This document shows, piece after piece, positions 1-4,805 of a stretch of DNA of 5,117 nt (positions within the stretch are counted from its first letter, which is position 1; every line of letters begins with the position of its first letter). The position numbers and the translations under genes are program-made. The notes beneath the pieces are model-generated. The model was given only the letters and a program-made list of their open reading frames with translations. It was not told the origin of the DNA and did no database searches. Source of the DNA: Armatimonadota bacterium (GTDB lineage Bacteria > Armatimonadota > SYMT01); NCBI GenBank assembly GCA_020696885.1, contig JAJFMS010000348.1, positions 1-5,117 of the forward strand. Direction: 5' to 3'.

Positions 1-42
1 CAGTTGCCCCCGCGGCACTGCGGGGAAATTCAATTCCGGCAA

Positions 43-48
43 TTGTAG
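43..48 (-). promoter_or_regulatory. Possible leftward -10 element
   Basis: On the minus strand this hexamer reads TACAAT, five of six matches to the sigma-70 -10 consensus, in an otherwise GC-rich stretch. The -35 region at normal spacing is poor (CGTTTC at 17 bp). If real, it would drive a gene lying left of the window and divergent from ppk2. It rests on a single hexamer, so it is weak. Confidence 0.2.
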
Positions 49-160
49 CACGGTCGGCCCGCCGGAAACGCCGCGTTGTGGCCGCGCGAGGTGCCGAGGC
101 TGTGCGGAGGCGGTCAATGATCGGTGCAGCGTGACCAGGACAGCAACGAACGGGCGTCTC

Positions 161-236
161 GTAATGCATAATCCGTGATGCGTAAGAGGATACGGCCATG
201 GCGCGAGGCGTTTACGCATTACGCAGCACGCATTAC
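161..236. repeat. Imperfect 25-bp inverted repeat built from GCATTACG-like units
   Basis: The left arm 161-185 and right arm 212-236 pair at 20 of 25 positions around a 26-nt spacer that itself contains the palindrome GCCATGGC (195-202). The right arm also holds an exact 11-bp direct repeat, ACGCATTACGC, at 214-224 and 228-238, and the left arm carries degenerate copies of the same unit on the other strand. The composition (TAATGC/GCATTA) differs from the surrounding GC-rich DNA. It could be a dispersed intergenic repeat of REP/MITE-like type or a bidirectional transcription-end structure. There is no U-tract and no open reading frame. The symmetry is certain; the function is not known. Confidence 0.6.
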
Positions 237-337
237 GCGCTCGCGGGTAGCCCACGCACATCAAGGCGCTCGCCCGCCCGGATCGTGAAACGCACCCCGC
301 GCCGTCTGCGGCGGAGGAACCCCGGGACGGGTGGCGT

Positions 338-359
338 AGCTGAAGGGGACACTTCAGCT
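338..359 (+). promoter_or_regulatory. 22-bp perfect dyad abutting the ppk2 Shine-Dalgarno
   Basis: AGCTGAAG (338-345) and CTTCAGCT (352-359) form a perfect 8-bp inverted repeat with a 6-nt spacer. It ends one base before the ribosome binding site AAGGAG (361-366). As RNA it would be a stem-loop at the edge of the ribosome footprint; as DNA it has the size and symmetry of a dimeric repressor operator. Either could control ppk2. The sequence alone does not decide between them. Confidence 0.45.
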
Positions 360-371
360 TAAGGAGATCCA

Positions 372-1211
372 ATGCCAGGCGCTTACCGGGTTGACGGGAC
401 ACAGCGAGTTCGGCTCGACGACATCGATCCACGGCAAAAGAACGGGCTGGATAAGGAGTCCGCGCGCCGTCGGACCGACGAGCTGGGCACGGAGCTCTGC
501 GAGCTGGCGGATCTGCTGTTCTACGCTAGCGACCACAGCCTGCTGATCCTGCTTCAGGGTCGGGACAGCAGCGGCAAGGACGGCACCATCCGCCGCATCC
601 TTACCTACAGCAACGTGCAAAGCCTGCGCGTGGAGTTCTTCAAGGTGCCGTCCCTCGAGGAGATGGCGCACGACTTCCTCTGGCGCGTGCACCAGCGCAC
701 GCCCGGCCGCGGACATGTGACCATCTTCAACCGGTCCCACTACGAGGACGTGCTCGTACCTCGGGTCCACCACCTCCTACCGGAGTCGGTGATCCGGAAG
801 CGCTACGATCACATCAACCACTTCGAGGAACTGCTGCACGACAACCACACCATCGTGCTGAAGTTCTTCCTGCACATCAGTAAGGAAGAGCAGGAAGAGC
901 GCCTCCTGGACCGGGAGAAAGAGACGGAGAAGGCGTGGAAGCTGGCCGTGGCAGACTGGCGGGAGCGGGAGTACTGGGACGCCTACACCACGGCCAATGA
1001 GGAAGCCATCAACCACTGCAGCCGCCCCCACTCCCCGTGGTTCATCGTCCCGGCAGACCAGAAGTGGTATCGAGACCTGGTGGTGGTGGAGCAGATCGTG
1101 GAGACCCTCCGCCCCTTCCGCGACGACTGGATGGCGTCTCTCGCTGAGACCGGCAAGAAGGCGCGCAAGGAGTTGGAAGAGTACCGCCGCATCTCGGAAA
1201 GTAAGAAGTAA
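372..1211 (+). CDS. ppk2: PPK2-family polyphosphate:nucleotide phosphotransferase (class III-like)
   Basis: Cytoplasmic kinase of the PPK2 family, which moves phosphate between inorganic polyphosphate and nucleotides. Seen: the P-loop GRDSSGKDG at residues 63-71, the Walker B block FNRSHYEDVLVPRV at 119-132, the WRVHQRTPGRG segment before it (104-114), the KFFLHISKEEQ strand/helix and a charged lid region around residues 175-200. The order and wording closely resemble class III PPK2 proteins such as the Meiothermus enzyme as I recall it; members of that class can phosphorylate both NMPs and NDPs. At 279 residues the length is normal and the key motifs are intact. The ATG at 372 is chosen because AAGGAG (361-366) lies 5 nt upstream. 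The gene is monocistronic here: a stem-loop follows 20 nt after the TAA stop, and the next gene is convergent. Substrate preference (ADP, AMP or GDP) cannot be read from the sequence with certainty. Confidence 0.95.
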   Translation: MPGAYRVDGTQRVRLDDIDPRQKNGLDKESARRRTDELGTELCELADLLFYASDHSLLILLQGRDSSGKDGTIRRILTYSNVQSLRVEFFKVPSLEEMAHDFLWRVHQRTPGRGHVTIFNRSHYEDVLVPRVHHLLPESVIRKRYDHINHFEELLHDNHTIVLKFFLHISKEEQEERLLDREKETEKAWKLAVADWREREYWDAYTTANEEAINHCSRPHSPWFIVPADQKWYRDLVVVEQIVETLRPFRDDWMASLAETGKKARKELEEYRRISESKK

Positions 1212-1230
1212 GCGGGTAGCCGTGCCATCA

Positions 1231-1271
1231 CCTGCTTGAGCCGATCGCCGACCCCAGCCGGCTCAAGCGGG
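1231..1271 (+). terminator. Stem-loop after ppk2, probable transcript end
   Basis: GCTTGAGCCG (1234-1243) and CGGCTCAAGC (1259-1268) are a perfect 10-bp inverted repeat. Including one U-G pair, the stem extends to 13 bp (1231-1243 with 1259-1271) around a 15-nt loop. It begins 20 nt after the ppk2 stop codon. No run of T follows, so it is not a textbook intrinsic terminator. It may be a U-less terminator or an RNA 3'-end stabilising hairpin, which is common in GC-rich genomes. Confidence 0.5.
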
Positions 1272-1310
1272 GCTATCCGTTCAGTAGCCTGGCGCCTGGC
1301 ACACATCAGC

Positions 1311-1339
1311 CGCGGTCTCAGCCCTCCGACCAGACCGCG
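1311..1339. repeat. 8-bp inverted repeat in the convergent gap
   Basis: CGCGGTCT (1311-1318) pairs perfectly with AGACCGCG (1332-1339) across a 13-nt spacer. An A-run (AAAA) follows on the plus strand. In a leftward transcript the matching U-run would therefore precede the hairpin, the wrong side for a terminator. It may contribute to transcript ending between the two convergent genes, or be part of a larger decayed intergenic element. Confidence 0.35.
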
Positions 1340-1374
1340 AAAACTCTTGGTGCGTGTGCCCCATCCCCGCCGTT

Positions 1375-1424
1375 GTCATCCTGACCAGAGCGCAGCGCCG
1401 CGCGCCCGTATGGGGGAAGGATCC
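1375..1424. repeat. GTCATCCTGA...GAAGGATCC intergenic palindromic element
   Basis: The element opens with GTCATCCTGA (1375-1384) and closes with GAAGGATCC (1416-1424); ATCCT and AGGAT are complementary ends around a GC-rich core. From memory, short intergenic repeats with exactly these ends (GTCATCCTGA...GAAGGATC) are scattered in high copy through many bacterial genomes, including Gemmatimonadota-like ones. Only one copy is in this window, so repetition is inferred rather than seen. It lies between convergent genes, a typical position for such elements. Confidence 0.45.
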
Positions 1425-1470
1425 CGACCCGGCGCGTGGTGCTGTGCCCACGTTCGAGCCAGACGCCAGG

Positions 1471-1490
1471 CGACTCGGAGAACCGAGCCG
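1471..1490 (-). terminator. Tetraloop hairpin just past the nucleotidase stop
   Basis: CTCGG (1474-1478) and CCGAG (1483-1487) form a 5-bp stem with a 4-nt loop, and two more pairs lie outside one mismatch. In the leftward transcript it starts three bases after the TAG stop of the nucleotidase gene. There is no U-tract downstream, so it is a weak terminator candidate. Confidence 0.25.
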
Positions 1491-1493
1491 GAG

Positions 1494-2030
1494 CTACAAC
1501 CCCAGCACCTCGCGCCAGTTCGCCCAGGTGAGGCGGCGGTTGGGGACGTGCCGGTTGTAGGCGGCGTCGAACACCACGTGCTCCCAATCGGCCGGCGCCG
1601 CGCCCTGGATCGTGGGGCGATCGTCGATGAGGAAGGCGCCCTTCACCACCGTCTTGTCCTTGGTCACGATGATCCGCTTCGTGAAGTCGTGGCCCAAGTG
1701 CGCTTCGGTCCACTGGTACTTCTCGAGCACGCAGTTCTCGTACCGGGAAAGCGGCGCGGTGCAGATCCGCACGTCCAGGCCCAACTCCAGCATCTCCGCC
1801 ATCGCCGCCACGCTTCCGGGGGTGGGCGGCAGGTTGCGGTAGAAGCCCGGGGCGCAGTAGATCTCGTCGATCCAGGGGCGCAGGTGCCGGGGATAGTCGT
1901 CGCGGAGGTAGAAGTTGCGGCGCTCTTCCAGGGAGATCGCGTGCTCCTCCGGGTACCGCTCGCGCCAGATATCCAGGAACCCTTGCTCGAAATCGGCGAG
2001 CGGTCCGTCCTGGTCTACCAGAATGATCAT
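1494..2030 (-). CDS. NT5C-type HAD 5'(3')-deoxyribonucleotidase
   Basis: Soluble phosphatase of the haloacid dehalogenase superfamily, NT5C branch, expected to dephosphorylate (deoxy)nucleoside monophosphates. All four HAD motifs are visible: motif I DQDGPLADF (residues 6-14, nucleophile D6, acid/base D8), motif II ICTAPLS (89-95, T91), the motif III lysine in TKDKT (about K126) and motif IV LIDDRP (134-139, D136/D137). The late strand HVVFDAAYNR (151-160) matches the FDxxYN block of this family. At 178 residues it is a normal bacterial length. There is no signal peptide or membrane segment. Its start is 8 nt after the stop of the sigma-factor gene, so it is very likely co-transcribed. The proline at position 10, where Val is common, is a small departure. 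Nucleotide preference is not determinable here. Confidence 0.92.
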   Translation of the reverse strand: MIILVDQDGPLADFEQGFLDIWRERYPEEHAISLEERRNFYLRDDYPRHLRPWIDEIYCAPGFYRNLPPTPGSVAAMAEMLELGLDVRICTAPLSRYENCVLEKYQWTEAHLGHDFTKRIIVTKDKTVVKGAFLIDDRPTIQGAAPADWEHVVFDAAYNRHVPNRRLTWANWREVLGL

Positions 2031-2034
2031 CGCG

Positions 2035-2041
2035 CCTCTCA
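2035..2041 (-). promoter_or_regulatory. Ribosome binding site overlapping the upstream stop codon
   Basis: On the minus strand the junction reads TGAGAGGCGCGATG. The sigma-factor stop TGA (2041-2039) overlaps the only purine-rich Shine-Dalgarno candidate, GAGAGG (2040-2035), which lies 4 nt before the nucleotidase ATG. Ribosomes finishing the sigma gene would sit on this site, which points to translational coupling. It also supports the chosen ATG at 2030. Confidence 0.5.
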
Positions 2042-3274
2042 GACGATGGCGGGGAGCCCTGCCACCGGCGGGATCCCGGGGAGGCTGGCCTCCCGGGCGG
2101 CGGCCAGCAACTGCTGCGCCGTCTTGCCGGCGTCCGGGAAGGTCGCCGACGCCGCGTGGATCGGACCGTTCACCAGCCCGTGCAATTGCTCCGACAGGCG
2201 GATGGACACCTTCTCCGCGATGTTACCGGTGTTCGGGAAGATCACGGAGAGCTCCGCATCGCCGGTCCGCGCCACGATGTCCGCCTTCCGGGTGCGCGTC
2301 TGCAGAGAAGCCGCCGCCTCGGCCAGGGTCTTCTCGGAGATGTCTCCCGGGAAGCGCAGGCAGCAGACAGAGACGGATTGCCCGAACCGCTGCGCGCGGC
2401 TAATCTCCTCGGAGAGCCGGTTCTCGAAGTGCTCGCGGGTGTAGACGCCGGTCCCGGGGTCGAGCACGCTGGCGCCGCGCGGATCGTCCAGCTCCCGCAT
2501 GCCGGCTTCGCGCTCCTGGGGGAGGCGCTCCCGCATGTTCTTCAGCCCCTTGCGAAGTACGTAGCCGGTGTAGTTGCAGGAGATCCCCAGCTTCCGCGCG
2601 ATCTCACTCTGGTTCCAGTCCTGGTAGTAGAAGTAGTAGAGGACCTTCTTCTCCAGCTCTTTCAGCTTGTCCAGCGCACTCTCCAGCACGATCCGGTCTT
2701 CTAGCGGGAGTTGGAGCGTGATGTAGTCGCGGCTCTTGAACTTCTCGGGGTCGACTTCGAGGTAATCCTCGTCGCCGTGGTCGGACGGAGCCTCCATCCG
2801 AATCGTCCGCGCGACCTGGCGAGCCTGGAGCAGCTCTTCCACGCCGTCTTCGGAGATGTTGGCGGCGTCCGCGATCTCCGCCACGGTGGGCTGCCGCTGC
2901 AGGCGCTGCTCCAGCTCGGCGGCGGCGCGCTGCACCCGGCTGTCCAGCTCCTGCAGCCACGCCGGCTGGCGGATGAGGTGCCCCCGGTCGCGGAGGTAGT
3001 GCCGGATCTGGCCCGAGATCAGGTGCATCGCGAAGGTGCTGAACCGGGTGCCCCGGCCGGGCACAAACCGGTCTACCGCCCGGATCAGCCCTACGTACCC
3101 TTCGCTCTGCAGGTCTTCCAGCGGCTCGCGTCCGGCAAACTTGCGGGCCACGTGCTGAACCAGCGGCCGCATGTGCTCCACGATCGCGTCGCGGGTGCGC
3201 GGTTCCTGGGTCTCGTGGTAGCGGGCGAGGAGCTGGGCCACGTGGTCATCACTGTAGGCTTGCTTCACGCTCAT
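2039..3274 (-). CDS. Sigma-70 family (SigB/SigF-like) sigma factor fused to a degenerate GGDEF domain
   Basis: RNA polymerase sigma factor with an unusual C-terminal extension. Region 2 spans about residues 28-98 (EDLQSEGYVGLIRAVDRF at 53-70, then GTRFSTFAMHLISGQIRHYLRD), region 3 about 101-155 (RQPAWLQELDSRV, PTVAEIADAANISEDGVEEL), and region 4 about 195-250 with a helix-turn-helix at 220-240. The GxFSTFA...G.I..YLRD block resembles SigB/SigF-type group 3 sigmas. Residues 270-397 resemble a GGDEF domain: DPGTGVYTREHFENRL at 272-287, signature GDAEL at 338-342, and ASATFPDAG at 375-383. The active site looks dead: the second Gly and the third-position Asp of GGDEF are changed, and the segment carrying the metal and guanine-binding residues is shorter by roughly eight residues. 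An RxxD (RKAD, 329-332) is kept five residues before the signature, as in c-di-GMP I-sites. The start is supported by GGAG (3285-3282), 7 nt upstream. It is followed closely by the nucleotidase gene. The sigma assignment is strong; c-di-GMP sensing is inference. Confidence 0.93.
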   Translation of the reverse strand: MSVKQAYSDDHVAQLLARYHETQEPRTRDAIVEHMRPLVQHVARKFAGREPLEDLQSEGYVGLIRAVDRFVPGRGTRFSTFAMHLISGQIRHYLRDRGHLIRQPAWLQELDSRVQRAAAELEQRLQRQPTVAEIADAANISEDGVEELLQARQVARTIRMEAPSDHGDEDYLEVDPEKFKSRDYITLQLPLEDRIVLESALDKLKELEKKVLYYFYYQDWNQSEIARKLGISCNYTGYVLRKGLKNMRERLPQEREAGMRELDDPRGASVLDPGTGVYTREHFENRLSEEISRAQRFGQSVSVCCLRFPGDISEKTLAEAAASLQTRTRKADIVARTGDAELSVIFPNTGNIAEKVSIRLSEQLHGLVNGPIHAASATFPDAGKTAQQLLAAAREASLPGIPPVAGLPAIV

Positions 3275-3297
3275 CGACTTGCTCCGCTCCCCGGGTT

Positions 3298-3313
3298 CCG
3301 TGATCGCTCACGG
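3298..3313 (-). promoter_or_regulatory. Small GNRA-loop hairpin in the sigma-gene leader
   Basis: CCGTGA and TCACGG pair perfectly around a 4-nt loop that reads GCGA on the transcribed strand, a GNRA-type tetraloop. It lies 23 nt before the sigma ATG and 8 nt upstream of a GGGGAG tract. As DNA it would be a short palindrome (GTGATCGCTCAC on the plus strand) that could serve as an operator. It may tune translation or transcription of the sigma gene; no role is proven. Confidence 0.35.
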
Positions 3314-3332
3314 CGGCTGCTCTACCCGGTCC

Positions 3333-3364
3333 GGTGGGAGGAGGGGTCGGCCCTTCCTCCCACC
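3333..3364 (-). terminator. Long GC hairpin between pilC and the sigma gene
   Basis: Arms 3333-3346 and 3351-3364 pair at 13 of 14 positions around a 4-nt loop (CCGA on the minus strand). It is the strongest hairpin in the window. It starts 23 nt after the pilC stop and ends about 58 nt before the sigma ATG. No U-run follows on the minus strand. It could be a partial terminator or attenuator lowering sigma expression relative to pilC, a processing or stability barrier, or the end of the pilC transcript with a separate sigma promoter after it. Confidence 0.45.
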
Positions 3365-3387
3365 CCGGGGATCTCTTCCAAGCTGGG

Positions 3388-4602
3388 TTACTTGGAGATC
3401 ACGTTGATCAAGGTGAACATCGGGACCATGATGGAGCCCACGATGAACCCGACGATGCCGCCCAGGAAGATGATGAGCAGCGGCTCGATGAGGGAGGTGA
3501 GGGCCTTCACCGCCACGTCTACTTCGTTATCGTAAAAGGTGGCGATCTTAATTAACATCTCGCTCATCCGCCCGGTCTCTTCGCCGATGTCCATCATCTG
3601 CGTGACCATCTGCGGGAACATCCCGCTAGCCGCGAGCGGAGCGCTGATGCGCTGACCTTCTCGCACACTGGCCCGGGCCTGATCGACGGCTCGAGCGATC
3701 ACCACGTTGCCGGCCGTCTCCGCCACGATCTCCAGCGCGCGCAGCACCGGCACGCCGCTGTTGACGAGGGTGCCGAGGGTGCGGCTGAAGCGAGAGATCG
3801 CCATCTTCTGCACCAGTTCGCCGATGACCGGGATGCGCAGCTTGATCTTGTCCAGGTTCCAGCGGCCCTGCTCGGTCTTGTTGTACTGCTTGGTGCCGAA
3901 ATAGAGACCCATCGGGATCGTCGGCAGCAGGTACCAGAAAGCTCGAATGGTGTCGCTGATAAAGAACAGCATCCGCGTGATCAGCGGTAGCTCCGCGCCC
4001 GATCCGGCAAAGATGTCTTTAAAGGTCGGGAGCACGAAGATGAACATCGCGATGACCATCAGGATCGCGAAAACGAGCACGCAGACCGGGTAGACCATCG
4101 CGCCTTTGATGCGTCCGATGATCTCCTGCTCCTTCTCCAGGAAGGTGGCCAGACGGTCGAGGATCAGGTCCAGAATACCGCCCGCTTCCGCCGCCTTTAC
4201 CATGCTCACGAACAGCTTCGAGAAGCAGTTCGGATGCTTCGCCAGCGCATCCGTGAGGCTGGCGCCACCGACTACGTCCTTCCGGACCTCGATGATGACG
4301 GGACGCAGCGCCGGATCCTTGGTCTGGGCTTCCAGGATGTCCAGGCACTTGAGGATGTTGATACCGGCGTTAACCATCGTGGCGAACTGCCGGCTGAAAA
4401 CCACGAGTGAGTTCAACTTCACCCGGCCACCCGGCCGGCCCGCCGAGGCTGCCTTCGCGCCGCCGCGGCTCTCCGTGACGTCAACTACCGTATAGTTGAG
4501 CGTCTGGAGTTTGGCGAGCACAATGGATGCGTTTTCGGCGTCCAGGCTCCCCTTGATAACGCGGCCGTTCGGTTCAACGGCCTCATAACTGTAGACTGGC
4601 AT
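3388..4602 (-). CDS. pilC: PilC/GspF inner-membrane platform protein of type IV pilus or type II secretion
   Basis: Polytopic inner-membrane protein that couples the assembly ATPase to pilin extraction and assembly. At 404 residues it is the normal family length. The N-terminal MPVYSYEAVEPNGRVIKGSL and the following helix are typical of PilC/GspF. Two tandem T2SSF domains follow: the first about 67-190 (FSRQFATMVNAGINILKCL; KAAEAGGIL at 136-144), the second about 270-395 (SRTLGTLVNSGVPVLRALE; DIGEETGRM at 338-346). Hydrophobic segments lie at about 168-193, 216-236 and 369-397, matching the three-helix plan. The ATG is supported by GGGAG (4614-4610), 7 nt upstream. No pilB, pilT, gspE or pilin gene is next to it here: upstream is a divergent gene and downstream a sigma factor. 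Sequence alone does not separate pilus PilC from secretion GspF; pilC is the preferred reading, not a certain one. Confidence 0.93.
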   Translation of the reverse strand: MPVYSYEAVEPNGRVIKGSLDAENASIVLAKLQTLNYTVVDVTESRGGAKAASAGRPGGRVKLNSLVVFSRQFATMVNAGINILKCLDILEAQTKDPALRPVIIEVRKDVVGGASLTDALAKHPNCFSKLFVSMVKAAEAGGILDLILDRLATFLEKEQEIIGRIKGAMVYPVCVLVFAILMVIAMFIFVLPTFKDIFAGSGAELPLITRMLFFISDTIRAFWYLLPTIPMGLYFGTKQYNKTEQGRWNLDKIKLRIPVIGELVQKMAISRFSRTLGTLVNSGVPVLRALEIVAETAGNVVIARAVDQARASVREGQRISAPLAASGMFPQMVTQMMDIGEETGRMSEMLIKIATFYDNEVDVAVKALTSLIEPLLIIFLGGIVGFIVGSIMVPMFTLINVISK

Positions 4603-4805
4603 CGATGCACTCCCGCGAGCCGCTGCTCTAGCACTCTCCGTTTCATTGTGGCGGGGGATGGGGCCGTTCTTTAGGGCGGGTCTGCAGTCTCACTACGGTT
4701 CCTGTGGGAGACTCGGCCGCTACTCGTGGGGTCCGGTAGAATACCCTCGGGGCGCGGACTGCCAACAACCCAGTTCGCCCCCGTTCCAGGCTACCGGAGA
4801 GGCAA
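4603..4805. promoter_or_regulatory. Divergent promoter region between pilC and the small membrane protein gene
   Basis: This 203-nt gap must contain the start signals for both the leftward pilC operon and the rightward small gene. For the rightward gene, TAGAAT at 4737-4742 matches the -10 consensus at five of six positions, inside a small GGTA/TACC dyad, but no good -35 lies 16-18 bp upstream. A bulged inverted repeat, AGTCTC (4686-4691) with GAGACT (4708-4713), lies in the middle and could be an operator shared by both genes. No convincing pilC promoter stands out. Confidence 0.35.

Larger units (their letters stand above)
1..371. other. Non-coding left flank upstream of ppk2
   Basis: No reading frame here looks like a real gene. 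The forward frames that are open at the left edge stop at about 48, 134 and 178 and read as low-complexity, Arg/Cys-rich translations. The stretch holds a small GC hairpin (CCCCGC at 8-13 against GCGGGG at 20-25), a short AT-rich dyad (CAATT/AATTG, 31-45), the larger inverted repeat at 161-236 and the dyad at 338-359 just before the ppk2 ribosome binding site. Positions 241-337 show nothing I can name. No good -35/-10 pair for ppk2 is visible, so its promoter remains unassigned. Confidence 0.6.

Noticed and set aside
1..178. Tail of an upstream protein gene entering from the left edge
   Set aside because: All three forward frames stop within 178 nt. The longest reads as a Cys/Arg-rich string with no family resemblance, so there is no basis for calling a gene.
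161..236. CRISPR array or tandem repeat array
   Set aside because: Only two arms in inverted orientation plus two short direct units are present, with no regular spacers and no cas genes.
210..250. GTTTAC (210-215) and GGGTAG (245-250) as a SigB-type promoter upstream of ppk2
   Set aside because: The two boxes are 29 nt apart, whereas SigB-type promoters need about 12-14 nt.
354..773. Minus-strand open frame opposite the ppk2 N-terminal half
   Set aside because: It lies antisense to the P-loop and Walker B region of a clear PPK2 enzyme and has a low-complexity composition.
1236..2444. Long plus-strand open frame of about 400 codons antisense to the nucleotidase and sigma genes
   Set aside because: It spans a gene-free gap and two well-supported minus-strand genes. 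Its translation is Arg/Ala/Pro-rich with no recognisable domain, typical of a shadow frame in GC-rich DNA.
2039..3274. Active diguanylate cyclase in the C-terminal domain of the sigma fusion
   Set aside because: The GGDEF signature is altered to GDAEL and the segment holding the metal and guanine-binding residues is missing, so catalysis is not expected.
2711..3535. Plus-strand open frame of about 270 codons across the sigma gene, the junction and the end of pilC
   Set aside because: It is antisense to two genes with clear family motifs, lacks a convincing ribosome binding site and shows no protein family features.
4645..4673. TAAAG...GCCACAAT on the minus strand upstream of pilC as a FliA/sigma-28-like promoter
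   Set aside because: The spacer is about 13 nt instead of 11 and the -10 half matches poorly; in a 200-nt region this is within chance.
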